DNA of 64,000 nt from Bacteroidota bacterium (GCA_016722525.1 JADKJB010000032.1:62001-126000), one strand, 5' to 3'. Shown: positions 53,042 through 62,797, counted from the first letter of the stretch. The notes: generated by a model not told the origin, from the letters alone. Made by a program: numbers and translations.

Positions 53042-54542
53042 ATGTCTGGTAAACTTAATGCAATTATTGAATCGTTTAGTCGCTTTGAGGATTTACCGGC
53101 CTTTTGCATAAAAAACCAATTTGTAAAATACAAAGAATTAGAAGCAATAATTGCGTCTGTTCAGAGTGAAATCAGTCATCTTAATTGCAATCAAAATCCA
53201 ACATTGGTGTGCTCACCTATGATGATGTGTATACCTATGCTGCAATCTTTGCGATCTTATTCAGCGGGCATTCATTTGTTCCAATCAATCCAGAGCACCC
53301 TGCCGATCGGAATGCAGCTATTTTTGATCAGGCAGAAATTTCAATAATTTGTTCAAGTAAAAATCAACAGTTGTTAAAGATTTATTGCCGGCTTCAATGA
53401 ATATCATTGAAACAGAAATTTCAACTATTGGGAACGGTAAAATTAAATTGATCGATTTCAATGTTGCAAACATAGCCTATATTTTATTTACATCGGGTAG
53501 TACCGGTGTTCCAAAAGGTGTTCCCATTTCTGTTTCAAATCTGGATGCATTTTTAGATGCATTTTTTCAATTAGGGTATCATTTAAATGAAAATGACCGA
53601 TTCCTTCAAATGTTTGATTTAACTTTTGATTTGTCGATAATGAGTTACATGGCTCCTTTGTGTATTGGAGCATGCGTGTACACAGTTCCTTCTGAAGGAA
53701 TCAAGTATATGCAGGTTTATAAATTGTTGGAACAATACGATCTTACATTTACATTGATGGTTCCTTCTATCATCACTCACTTGAGACAATACTTTGATGA
53801 AATTCGTTTAGATAAACTTCGTTATTCTTTATTCTGTGGCGAGGCGCTATATGAGGATGTAGTTTTGGAATGGTCGAAATGCGTGCCCAATGCATTGGTT
53901 GAAAATGTATATGGTCCTACTGAAGCAACGATTTTTTGTACCCGTTATAAAATAAATTCAAACGGAAGTAATAAACAGCTGAATGGTATTCTGTGTATTG
54001 GTGCGCCAATGAAAAATGTGGGTGTTGCAATTATCAATGACAATTTGCAATTTTCAGCACCATTTGAAAAAGGGGAATTGTGTTTATCCGGATCTCAGGT
54101 CACGTCAGGATATTGGAAAAATGACCTTAAAAATGCAGAAGCTTTTTTTGAAAAAGAAGGGATTCGCTATTATAAAACAGGTGATCTTTGTTTTATGGAT
54201 GGTGAGGGCGATGTGTTTTATAGCGGAAGGGTTGATTTTCAAGTTAAAATTCAAGGATTTAGAGTTGAATTGGGTGAGATTGAATTTCATGCAAGAAAAT
54301 TCCTGGAATCGGCAGCCGTTGTTGCAGTAGCTACAGAAAATTCACAAAATATTTGGCAAATTTATTTATTTGTTGAAGGTGATTTGACCCATTTTGAGGA
54401 GTTGCAGAATTATTTAAAATTGCACCTGCCGGTTTATATGGTCCCTTCAAAAATAACAGGTGTTAAAATGTTTCCTCTTAATACAAATGGAAAAATTGAT
54501 CGAAAAGCACTGATCCATATTTTTAATTCGCATGTTTCGTGA
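53042..54542 (+). CDS. AMP-forming amino-acid/acyl adenylation enzyme (DltA-like), two frameshifts
   Basis: The reconstructed protein has about 500 residues with ANL-superfamily core motifs: YILFTSGSTGVPKGVPIS (A3), ENVYGPTEATIFCTRY (A5), YYKTGDLCFMDGEGDVFYSGRVDFQVKIQGFRVELGEIE (A7-A8) and NGKIDRKAL (A10 lysine). It would activate an amino acid or acid with ATP and load it on the carrier protein encoded downstream. Shifts lie at about 53198 (CCC to CC) and 53376-53378 (AAAA to AAA). The DltA resemblance comes from the operon (carrier, MBOAT, SGNH). The substrate pocket cannot be decoded by eye with confidence. The stop overlaps the next start by one base. Confidence 0.85.
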
Positions 54543-55207
54543 TGAAAACAGAAGCTGTAATCAAATTTAGGAAAGAGACCGAGAAAGATATTAGTTTTTT
54601 GATTGATGGCATTATTGCCGCCGAGAAAAGTGGTTCCGATATTTTTAGTTATCTTACCATCTTTGGAATTTCTGAAAATGAATTTAGAGAAATATTAAGT
54701 GAATTGCTACCTGAAGATGTTCCCGGACAGGAATTTTGCTATTCAAATTATTCTATTCTGGAAGTGAATGGTGCTAATGCTGGACTTACATGCTCGTGGA
54801 TGGAAGGCAGTGGTTTGAAGTCCAGTTCCATTATTAAAGGAACTTTAATGCAGTATTATTTTCCTAAAAATGCGATTGAACATGCAAAAAGCAGTAAACA
54901 AATGCTTGACTCGATCGCGTTCCACAAACATCCCGGTAATCTTATAATCGAGTATGTTTATGTGGCTCCTGATTTCAGAGCTAGGGGTTTAGGGAATTTA
55001 CTGATAGATTATTGCATTGATGAAAATAAAAAATTAAATCCTGAAATCAATACTGCTTCCATAACAGTATTAAAATCTAACCCCAAAGCAATTAAAGCGT
55101 ATCAAAATGCCGGGTTCAGTATTGTTGACGAAAAGCATTGTGATGATCCGGCAATATTGAAATTAATTCCATCTGATTCAAGAGTATTGATGGAGAAAAT
55201 AATTTAA
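54542..55207 (+). CDS. GNAT-family N-acetyltransferase in the dlt-like operon
   Basis: The 221-residue protein from ATG 54542 (TGATG overlap with the adenylation gene) has a GNAT core in its second half: IIEYVYVAPDFRARGLGNLLIDY, with the acetyl-CoA pyrophosphate loop RARGLG, then NTASITVLKSNPKAIKAYQNAGF. The N-terminal half (DISFLIDGIIAAEKSGSDIFSYLTIFGISENEFREIL) resembles other small GNATs. A GNAT is not part of the classical dltABCD set, so its placement suggests that the activated group, or the final product, is N-acylated. This is inference. The frame is intact, with 24 bp to the carrier gene. Confidence 0.85.
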   Translation: MKTEAVIKFRKETEKDISFLIDGIIAAEKSGSDIFSYLTIFGISENEFREILSELLPEDVPGQEFCYSNYSILEVNGANAGLTCSWMEGSGLKSSSIIKGTLMQYYFPKNAIEHAKSSKQMLDSIAFHKHPGNLIIEYVYVAPDFRARGLGNLLIDYCIDENKKLNPEINTASITVLKSNPKAIKAYQNAGFSIVDEKHCDDPAILKLIPSDSRVLMEKII

Positions 55208-55231
55208 AATAGTAATTATAATATAAATTAA

Positions 55232-55477
55232 ATGAATCAACAGGAAGTTCTTGATCAGGTAAATACCATTTTCAGAAATGTTTTTGAAAATGAGAATCTG
55301 GAAATTAATATGGAAACAACAGCTGATCATGTGGAAGAATGGGATTCTTTGAATCACACCATGATGATTGTTGAGATTGAAAAACACTTTAACTTAAAGT
55401 TTAAACTTAAAGAAGTGCTTTCTTTTCAAAACGTTGGTGACATGGTAAATACAATTGTCGCCAGATTGGCAATTTGA
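55232..55477 (+). CDS. Acyl/peptidyl carrier protein
   Basis: The 81-residue four-helix carrier has phosphopantetheine attachment Ser39 in EEWDSLNHTMMIVEIEKHF. It is acidic and of standard length. In the dlt logic it receives the adenylated amino acid from the enzyme two genes upstream and passes it to the membrane machinery downstream (MBOAT). A 4'-phosphopantetheinyl transferase is not seen in the window, and the cell's fatty-acid enzyme could serve. It lies 18 bp before the MBOAT gene and is intact. Confidence 0.92.
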   Translation: MNQQEVLDQVNTIFRNVFENENLEINMETTADHVEEWDSLNHTMMIVEIEKHFNLKFKLKEVLSFQNVGDMVNTIVARLAI

Positions 55478-55495
55478 TAAATTAAGTTATTTGAA

Positions 55496-56923
55496 ATGGT
55501 TCTCAATTCTTTTTATTTCCTGATTTTTTTTATACTATTTTGCAGCATTTATTTTTTGCTGAATTCAAAGGGGAAATTGTTTCTGCTTATCACCGGTTCA
55601 TTATTCTTCTATGCTTTTACCAGCATTCCTGGTTTGTTGATTTTGTTGGGATTAATATTGGTAAATTACTTCTCGGGATTGTACATTGCAAATTCTCCAA
55701 ATAAGAATCTATTGTTGGTAGTATCTTGCGGGATAAACTTATCAGCTCTATTTATTTTTAAGTACTATAATTTTTTCTTTTCCGAGATAAATTCAGTTTT
55801 TGCTTTGGCAGGAATGGAGGTCAACATTCCAATGTTGCACTGGGTTATGCCTTTAGGAATATCTTATTCTGTGTTACAGGCAATTGGATACAATACAGAT
55901 ATCCAAAGGGAAATGCAGGAACCGGAAAAGAACTTTCTGGTTTTTGCTAACTATTTTTTATTCTTTCCTAAGGCGCTGCAAGGTCCAGTTGACAGGCCTC
56001 GTTTGTTGATGCCACAATTTCACAACATTCCTTCTTTTAATTATTCCAGAGTTATTGGCGGTTTATTGTTAATTACCTGGGGCCTTTTTAAGAAGCTGGT
56101 TATAGCCGACCGATTAGGGATTTTTGTAAATGAGATTTATGGAAATTCACATGATTATTCCGGAAGCATTTTTTTATTGGCCGGTTTGTTTTATACGTTT
56201 CAACTTTATGCTGATTTCTCCGGTTACATGGATATTGCAATTGGTACTGCTGAAATTTTGGGTTTCACTATGTTCAGGAATTTCAATAAGCCATTTGCTG
56301 CCACTTCAGTAACTGATTTTTGGAAACGCTGGCACATTTCTCTTTCTACCTGGTTGTATGAGTACATTTTCAACCCCATTTCTCTTTTAAAAAGGGATTG
56401 GGGTTTGTGGGGAATGGGGTACGCTATTTTTATCACTTTTTTAATTAGTGGTTTATGGCACGGTGCAAGTTGGATTTTTATTTTTTGGGGTATGATCAAT
56501 GGCATCGCTCTCGGCTACGAATTGGTGACCTCCAAATGGAGAAAAAAACTATTTAAAAAACTCAATAAAAATGCTGCCAGGAATATTTCGATAGCAATTA
56601 CTTTTATATTTACTATTTTGAGCTTCACCTTCGCAAGGTCAAATTCGTTAGAAGATGCTTACTATATATTTACTTCTATTTTGAATTTTAATAGCCCTTC
56701 TAGTATTTCTGACTCAGGTTTTGTTTCATTGAATTTAGGATTGGGAATTGCTGGTGTGGTGCTTTTGTTGTTGATGCATTGGTGGCAAAATATGCCTGAT
56801 TGGAGAAAAGTAATTCAGGAGCAAGCCCTTCTTGTTCGATGGTCAGTGTATTGTATAGCAATTTTGATTATTATTAATTTTGGCATTTTATCAGGTAGTG
56901 GCTTTATTTACGCGCAATTTTAA
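55496..56923 (+). CDS. MBOAT-family membrane O-acyltransferase (DltB/AlgI-like)
   Basis: The 475-residue membrane protein has about eleven helices. Family motifs are WKRWHISLSTWLYEYIFNP (around residue 280) and GLWHGASWIFIFWG, whose histidine (about residue 322) is the expected catalytic residue. FPKALQGPVDRPRLLMPQF stands where other members have FFPQLIAGPI-R. MBOATs of this branch pass acyl groups across the inner membrane onto an exported acceptor, as DltB does for D-alanine and AlgI for acetate. Here the neighbouring carrier protein points to a DltB-like route. It ends with TAA directly followed by ATG of the SGNH gene. The frame is intact. Confidence 0.92.
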   Translation: MVLNSFYFLIFFILFCSIYFLLNSKGKLFLLITGSLFFYAFTSIPGLLILLGLILVNYFSGLYIANSPNKNLLLVVSCGINLSALFIFKYYNFFFSEINSVFALAGMEVNIPMLHWVMPLGISYSVLQAIGYNTDIQREMQEPEKNFLVFANYFLFFPKALQGPVDRPRLLMPQFHNIPSFNYSRVIGGLLLITWGLFKKLVIADRLGIFVNEIYGNSHDYSGSIFLLAGLFYTFQLYADFSGYMDIAIGTAEILGFTMFRNFNKPFAATSVTDFWKRWHISLSTWLYEYIFNPISLLKRDWGLWGMGYAIFITFLISGLWHGASWIFIFWGMINGIALGYELVTSKWRKKLFKKLNKNAARNISIAITFIFTILSFTFARSNSLEDAYYIFTSILNFNSPSSISDSGFVSLNLGLGIAGVVLLLLMHWWQNMPDWRKVIQEQALLVRWSVYCIAILIIINFGILSGSGFIYAQF

Positions 56924-58036
56924 ATGATGAAAACGCTATATCTTCGGTTAATAATTTTATTTGTAGCGGTGCTGTCATTGAGTTTTGCTATCGATACATT
57001 TATCTATAAACCTTCACGTAAGCTTCCCTGGTCCTATGTATCTGATCTGATTTATTTGAAGAGTGAATTTTATACGCAAAATCAAGATAAATTCAATGCC
57101 GTTTTTATTGGATCAAGTATTGTTCGACGAGGTTTTAATTGTGAGGTATTTGATCAAAATGTGGATACAACTTTTACTATTAAGTCTTTCAATTTTGGTA
57201 TTAACTGGTTAGGTTTTCCCGAGTCACTGCATTTTATAGATAACATTGCTTTAAAAAATAATGGGAATTTAAAATATGTTTTTATTGAATTAACCAAGTT
57301 GAAATTTGTAGATGCTGAAAATATGCATACTGCCAGATCCGTTTATTGGTATAATTTAAATTATTTGAAATTTACGGTAGAAGCAGCATTAGCTTCTCCT
57401 TCTTCCGGATGGATCCTGCGAATTGCATTGATTGCCTCTCATCTTTTAGGTTATGTGGAGAATTCATTGAACATTGATTATTTTAAAAATACAACTGATT
57501 TTGAAAGTCGGCAGTTATTGATTGCCGATTCATTGTCGGTGGTAGGACCTGATTACAGAGGATTTGATTGTATGGATGATGATGTGAAGAAAGTAGCTGC
57601 TGTCAATTCAGAAGAAAATGTACAAGCTGCCGTGAGTAGTTTCTTAAAAGATACCTCGGGCTTGGAGAAACGAAGAATTATGAGTGCAAATGGATTTTCC
57701 AAATTTGAAAAGGATGTTAAGTTTAAAGATGAAGTGAATACTGTTTATTTGGATCGATTAAACTCTATTGTTGAAGCAGGTAAAAAACAAAATATTTATG
57801 TTATTTATGTTTTAACACCGAAAACAGATAAAAGGCAGTATGATGAATTAATCCCTCTTTTTTATAAACTGAGTCCCCAGCATCGTATTAATTTAGCTGA
57901 TAGCAGAAAATATCCTGATCTTTATTCTTTTGAATTGGCAGGTGATGAAACTCATTTGAACAGAAAAGGCGCACATCTTTTTAGTGAAATTCTAGCCAGG
58001 GAATTTAACCAGATTATGCGGTCTCAAGTAAAGTAG
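56924..58036 (+). CDS. Membrane-anchored SGNH/GDSL-like protein (DltD-like role)
   Basis: The 370-residue protein has one N-terminal signal anchor (LRLIILFVAVLSLSFAI), then an SGNH hydrolase-like start AVFIGSSIVRRGFN (Ser65 in place of the GDSL serine). A late D-x-x-H pair in DETHLNRKGAHLFSEIL is the expected catalytic Asp/His. It would sit in the periplasm. DltD and AlgX/AlgJ-type SGNH proteins complete transfer of the acyl group started by an MBOAT, and direct adjacency to the MBOAT gene supports this. It is probably the last gene of the operon. The acceptor molecule is unknown. Confidence 0.85.
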   Translation: MMKTLYLRLIILFVAVLSLSFAIDTFIYKPSRKLPWSYVSDLIYLKSEFYTQNQDKFNAVFIGSSIVRRGFNCEVFDQNVDTTFTIKSFNFGINWLGFPESLHFIDNIALKNNGNLKYVFIELTKLKFVDAENMHTARSVYWYNLNYLKFTVEAALASPSSGWILRIALIASHLLGYVENSLNIDYFKNTTDFESRQLLIADSLSVVGPDYRGFDCMDDDVKKVAAVNSEENVQAAVSSFLKDTSGLEKRRIMSANGFSKFEKDVKFKDEVNTVYLDRLNSIVEAGKKQNIYVIYVLTPKTDKRQYDELIPLFYKLSPQHRINLADSRKYPDLYSFELAGDETHLNRKGAHLFSEILAREFNQIMRSQVK

Positions 58037-58070
58037 TAGGAGGGATCTACCGTCTTTTAGTGTGCATTAA

Positions 58071-58418
58071 TTAACGAAAGACCAACAGGAGTTTTGGTGC
58101 GAAAATGATTAATCCGATGAGCAGAGACATTACTGAAACAATCAAAACCGCAGCTGCTGCAATATCCTTGACCTTACCAGCCTGAATATTATGCTCCGGT
58201 GATACTAGATCAACCAGGTATTCTAAGGCAGTGTTAACCAATTCAGTTGATATTACCATTCCAATACAGAAGGCAATTAATACCCATTCAGTAGTTGTTA
58301 AATCTAATAGTATCCCTGTCAGAATCACCAGAATCATAGCAACTAGATGAATTTTCATATTTAACTGTGTTTTGCAGGCTTCAACAAGTCCGTCATAGGC
58401 ATATTTGAGAGGTTTCAT
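58071..58418 (-). CDS. dgkA: Diacylglycerol kinase / undecaprenol kinase family
   Basis: The 115-residue membrane protein has three transmembrane helices. Family motifs are KYAYDGLVEACKTQLNMKIHL at the start, EWVLIAFCIGMVISTELVNTALEYLVDLVSPEH with the catalytic Glu, and AGKVKDIAAAAVLI. It recycles lipid carriers by phosphorylating diacylglycerol or undecaprenol. In Bacteroidota the substrate is not settled, and undecaprenol is plausible. It converges on the dlt-like operon and has its own promoter region at 58419-58615. The frame is intact and the length typical. Confidence 0.93.
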   Translation of the reverse strand: MKPLKYAYDGLVEACKTQLNMKIHLVAMILVILTGILLDLTTTEWVLIAFCIGMVISTELVNTALEYLVDLVSPEHNIQAGKVKDIAAAAVLIVSVMSLLIGLIIFAPKLLLVFR

Positions 58419-58615
58419 GGCTATTATTTAAAACTATTTTGCATGTTTCAGGCAAGCAATTGAATCTTTGGTGACGAGTTGGAATTTTGGCCCATTTCGA
58501 TATCCAGAGTTTTCGATTATTGTGGCTTGGTATTGTGGAAATTTGACTTGATTATAGATTCCAGGAGTAATTTTATTGCTTTTAATATCTAAAATAAAGA
58601 GGAATTAAATGAGAA

Positions 58616-58639
58616 ATCCGCTCCCTGGAGGAAGCGGAT
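58616..58639 (-). terminator. Hairpin downstream of the small lipoprotein gene
   Basis: ATCCGCT pairs with AGCGGAT across a 10-nt loop that could partly pair (CC with GG). It lies 25 bp beyond the stop of the 43-residue lipoprotein gene and before dgkA on the same strand. The T run after it on the minus strand is short. Confidence 0.55.
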
Positions 58640-58663
58640 CGATACTTTTGAATAGTAACCAGT

Positions 58664-58795
58664 TTAAGAATGAGCTGCCGGCTGATGCTTTTTAGGTAAA
58701 TTTTTACCATAAGCAGGACATTTTTCTCTTGGCTTGCATGAGCTAATAAAACCAATTGCCATTACTACAAGAAGGAGGGATGTTATTTTTTTCAT
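58664..58795 (-). CDS. 43-residue lipoprotein with a CPAYG motif
   Basis: The frame from ATG 58795 gives a leader (KKITSLLLVVMAIGFISSC, lipobox ending at Cys20), then KPREKCPAYGKNLPKKHQPAAHS. It is flanked by a hairpin and has a typical leader, which argues for a real gene despite its length. Tiny lipoproteins with C-P-[AS]-Y occur across Bacteroidota, as I recall. Their role is unknown. The mature part is only about 24 residues, basic, with three histidines/cysteines that could bind metal. It is probably in the inner or outer membrane facing the periplasm. Confidence 0.75.
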   Translation of the reverse strand: MKKITSLLLVVMAIGFISSCKPREKCPAYGKNLPKKHQPAAHS

Positions 58796-59015
58796 TTTAT
58801 ATGTTTTCGGATTTATTACTCTCACAATTAACTAATTGGATTAGTGCAAAGTAACAAAAATTTTATAATATATTTCTGGATTGTTGATAAATTGCCCAAG
58901 TTACTAACAACGACGGAATTGTTCAATTGTTACTTAAGTTCAATGTTAAATTCCTTTTAGTTCATTCTAAACCGGTATTTGCTGATAATTTGGTAATTTT
59001 CACCATTCGTAGCTT

Positions 59016-59716
59016 ATGCAAAATAACAAAGATCTTCAGGTGGACCCAAAATTGGAAGAAAGCTGGAAACACTTGCTTTCAAAGGAGTTTTCATCTCCTA
59101 CTTTAAGGAGTTAAAGCAATTTTTACTGGATGAAAAGGCCGGCGGTCAACTTATTTATCCTCAAGGATCACACATTTTTAATGCATTTAACCACACGCCG
59201 TTTGATAAAGTTAAAGTGGTTATTATTGGACAGGATCCTTATCACGGAGCAGGGCAGGCCAATGGTCTTTGTTTTTCGGTTTCCGAAGGAATTTCGCAGC
59301 CGCCATCTTTAAAAAACATATTTAAAGAATTGAATGCCGATTTGGGCCTTGATTTTCCTGATTCAGGAAATCTGGAACAATGGGCCGATCAAGGTGTCCT
59401 TTTACTCAATGCTACACTTACCGTCAGAGCTGGCCAACCCGGATCGCACCAAAATAGGGGATGGGAGCAATTCACCAATGCAGTGATCCGTTCCATTTCT
59501 GAACAAAAATCAGGCGTCATCTTTCTCCTTTGGGGTAAGTTTGCTCAGGCAAAAGAGGCAATTATTGACACCGGTAAGCATTTTCTGCTCAAAGCTGCCC
59601 ATCCTTCTCCGTTTTCAGCCTATAATGGATTTTTTGGTTGCAGGCATTTTTCAAAAGTTAATGAAATTCTTATCCAATCTAAGCGTTCTCCAATTAATTG
59701 GAGACTTAAATCTTAA
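59016..59716 (+). CDS. ung: Uracil-DNA glycosylase, one frameshift
   Basis: Family 1 uracil-DNA glycosylase, which removes uracil from DNA for base-excision repair. Motifs are VVIIGQDPYHGAGQANGLCFSV (catalytic Asp), GVLLLNATLTV, WEQFTNAVI, and HPSPFSAYNGFFGCRHF (catalytic His). The N-terminus starts at ATG 59016 (MQNNKDLQVDPKLEESWKHLL) and breaks near 59098: one T is missing in SPYFKEL (CCTTAC to CCTAC). The reconstructed protein has about 233 residues, within the usual range. A downstream-only start would lose conserved sequence. The next gene begins 8 bp later. Confidence 0.95.
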
Positions 59717-59724
59717 AACTTAAA

Positions 59725-61373
59725 GTGCAAATTACAAGTATACTTTTTAGATGGTGTATATTCATAGGTCTTTTTTCTGCTCATTCAGTGAGTGGCCAGA
59801 CTATACTATATATGCAATCAAAAAATGCATTTGATAATAAAGTAGAAAGGCTATTTCCTAAAAAAGAGCAGCGTGATTCCATATCGGCAGTTCGAAGCCT
59901 TAATAAAATGATGGCTGTTTTTTACGACGAAGGTTATCTCGCAGCAGCGGTGGATAGTATTCGGGGAAACAAAGATTCTTTAGTTATTTATTTTCTGGCA
60001 GGTGACCGGTATGAATGGTTAAAGTTGAGTAATGGCAATATTGATGAAGGTATTTTAACCGAAGCCGGTTTTAGAGAAAAGTTATATGATCAAAAACCGC
60101 TCAGACTTTCAAGCATTAATAGACTGAACCAGAAAATCCTGACTTTTTGTGAAAATCATGGCTACCCTTTTGCCAGTTTGCAATACAAAGATTTTATTTT
60201 TGATAAGAATAAGGTCAACGCACAACTGTTTCTTACTACCGATAAACTGATCAGTATTGATAGTATTATCGTAAAAGGAAATTCGAAATTGTCAACAATT
60301 TATCTCTACAATTATTTGTCATTAAAATCTGGTGATATTTATAACGAAAGTGTGATCAGAAAAATCTCCAGCCGGCTTCGTGAATTACCTATGGTAACGG
60401 AAACAAATCCATTCAACGTGGCCTTTACAGAAGAAACAGCTCGAATAATTTTGCAGCTCGACGATAAAAAAGCAAGTCAGGTGGATGGAATTATTGGTGT
60501 ACTCCCCGAAAATGCAAATTCCGGGAAAGTTCAAATCACCGGTGATTTGCGAATTCGCCTCCTGAGTTCTTTTGGCCGTGGAGAACTCTTCGACCTTAAC
60601 TGGAAACAACCTCAATCTAAAACGCAGGATCTTAAAGTTAAACTCAATTATCCTTTTCTGTTTAATACACCTTTTGGAATTGATTTATCACTCGGTATCT
60701 ATAAAAAGGATACCTCTTATCTTGAAGTGTTGCTTGGTGGAGGAGTTCAGTTTTTGTTAAAAGGAGGTAACTATCTAAAGGTATTTGTTAATGATAAAAA
60801 ATCGAGCTTGTTATCTACAAAAGCATATGAGAGTTTAATTAATCTTCCTCCTTATGCGGATGTCAGAATTACCTCTTATGGTTTAGGATACAAAGCGCTG
60901 AAACTTGATTACAGGCTCAATCCAAGAAAAGGCTTTAGTGTGGAAGCATCTGCCTCTGCCGGAAATAAAACCATCAAAAAAAATGGTAGATTGAAGCCCG
61001 AAGCGTACGATAGCCTCCAACTGAAATCGGTGCAATACAGTGGTGAAGGTATATTCGACTTTTATTTCCCTGTTTTTTCAAGAAGTGTTTTGAATATTGG
61101 TTTTTTAGCTGCTGGAATTAGTGGGGAAAATACTTTTGACAATGAATTGTATCGATTTGGTGTTTTTTGTTTCTTTTTGTGAACGGCGCCTGGTATGAAA
61201 GAAATACAATTGATGAATATTTATCAGATACTCCTTTTGGTTTTGGAGCAGGTATAACTTTCGAAACAAAATTGGGCATTTTCTCTTTTAACTATGCACT
61301 TGGTAAAGAATTCGATAATCCCATTCGCTTCAAGGCAGCTAAAATACACTTCGGTTTAATAAATTATTTCTGA
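59725..61373 (+). pseudogene. BamA/TamA-like outer-membrane protein with POTRA domain; internal deletion and frameshift
   Basis: From GTG 59725 there is a signal peptide (FRWCIFIGLFSAHSVSGQ). POTRA-like regions follow, clearest at residues about 175-225 (SIDSIIVKGNSKLSTIYLYNYLSLKSGDIYNESVI). A C-terminal Omp85-type barrel ends in LINYF with the terminal Phe that BAM recognises. At about 61160-61168 the frame jumps from NELYRFGG to FLFVNGAWYERN. About 35 residues are missing where relatives have the RGFDE-like conserved loop, and the frame changes. Omp85 proteins insert or secrete other outer-membrane proteins. The RGF loop is essential in the family. The total as written is about 549 codons. 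Confidence 0.8.
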
Positions 61374-61417
61374 TTTCATGCATATTGATTAATTTTAAAG
61401 CCTCTTTCATACAAGCA

Positions 61418-62797
61418 ATGCAAACTGAATTGATAGTTTTCCTTTTTATTGGTCTGATTATAGGCGCTCTAGCTGCCTGGTTTGTGGCAAAATCAGTATT
61501 TTTTAAGCCATTGCCTATTACCAGTGAAGAGTATAATTCTTTATTGAATACCAAAACCCTGCTGGAACAAAGATTCAATGATGCAAAAAGTGAATCCGAT
61601 TCAGGTAAAATTGAAATCTTTAAGAATCAGGAGAAAATTACTTTTCTGAATGTTGAAGTATCCCGTTTGGAGACCACGAATAAAGCACTCAATGAAAAAT
61701 TTGATAACCAGAAGCAGGAAATCGAAGATCTTCACAAGAAACTAAAAGAACAATTTGAGAGTATTGCCCATAAAATCATCTTTGATAATTCAAGAATGAT
61801 TCAACAACAGCATTCTGATAAACTGACTGATATTCTTTCTCCCCTCAAAGAAAAAATTGAAAAATTTGAAAATACGGTTAATACCACTCACAAGGAGAAT
61901 ATCAGAGAAAATCAAACTCTGAAAGAACAACTCAAATTGCTCCAGGACCTGAATAAATCTATTGGCGATGAAGCCCGAAATCTTACTTCCGCACTAAAAG
62001 GTCAGGTTAAAACTCAAGGTAACTGGGGGGAAGTAATTCTGGAGACTATTTTGGAAAAATCCGGATTGGTTAAAGATCGTGAATATTTTGTGCAAACCAG
62101 TATGACTTCCGATGATGGACGACGCCAACAACCCGATGTCTTAATAAAGTTACCTGAAGGAAAAACTATTATCATCGATTCGAAGGTGTCTCTTATTGCC
62201 TATGAACGTTATAGCAGTGCGGAAACTGAAGTGGATAGAGAATTGGCCATGAAGGAGCACATTAATTCTCTTCGCAGACATATCAAAGGGTTAGGTGACA
62301 AGAAATACCATCAATTGAATGAATTGAAAAGCCTTGATTTTGTTTTGCTTTTTATTCCTATTGAACCTGCTTTTTCTGCTGCTATTCAAAACAGCCCTGA
62401 AATTTTTAATGATGCATTTGAAAATAATATTGTTTTAGTTAGTACTTCTACTTTGCTGGCAACATTAAGAACTATTGCAAGCATATGGAAGCTGGAGTAT
62501 CAAAATAAAAATGCTGTTGAAATTGCCAGACAAGGTGGTGCTTTGTATGATAAGTTTGTGGGTCTGATTGTTGACTTTGATAAAATAGGTGATAGTATTG
62601 ATTCCTCTCACCGCTCCTGGGAAGCTGCCAAGAATAAACTGATAACCGGCAGAGGTAATTTAGTCACTTCTGTTCAGAAGTTGAAAAAGCTGGGCGCTAA
62701 TGCATCCAAATCTTTGCCTGTAAATTATCAGGCTGATGCTATTGAAGAGGGAGACGATAGTTTAATTGAAGGAGAAACTGATTCCGAACCATCATGA
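61418..62797 (+). CDS. rmuC: DNA recombination protein RmuC
   Basis: The protein has 459 residues from ATG 61418. It has one N-terminal membrane helix (LIVFLFIGLIIGALAAWFVA), a long coiled coil (about 45-190, heptads of Leu/Ile/Glu/Lys), then the RmuC domain with a PD-(D/E)XK-like nuclease fold: GNWGEVILETILEKSGLVKDREYF, QQPDVLIKLPEGKTIIIDSKVSL (Asp and Lys-containing), and DFVLLFIPIEPAFSAAI. RmuC limits inversions and may cut aberrant DNA. The stop overlaps the next start by 4 bp (ATGA). The frame is intact. Confidence 0.93.
   Translation: MQTELIVFLFIGLIIGALAAWFVAKSVFFKPLPITSEEYNSLLNTKTLLEQRFNDAKSESDSGKIEIFKNQEKITFLNVEVSRLETTNKALNEKFDNQKQEIEDLHKKLKEQFESIAHKIIFDNSRMIQQQHSDKLTDILSPLKEKIEKFENTVNTTHKENIRENQTLKEQLKLLQDLNKSIGDEARNLTSALKGQVKTQGNWGEVILETILEKSGLVKDREYFVQTSMTSDDGRRQQPDVLIKLPEGKTIIIDSKVSLIAYERYSSAETEVDRELAMKEHINSLRRHIKGLGDKKYHQLNELKSLDFVLLFIPIEPAFSAAIQNSPEIFNDAFENNIVLVSTSTLLATLRTIASIWKLEYQNKNAVEIARQGGALYDKFVGLIVDFDKIGDSIDSSHRSWEAAKNKLITGRGNLVTSVQKLKKLGANASKSLPVNYQADAIEEGDDSLIEGETDSEPS

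Noticed and set aside
53185..53400. Independent small gene inside the adenylation gene
   Set aside because: Its residues (VLTYDDVYTYAAIFAILFSG) continue the adenylation domain after a one-base shift.
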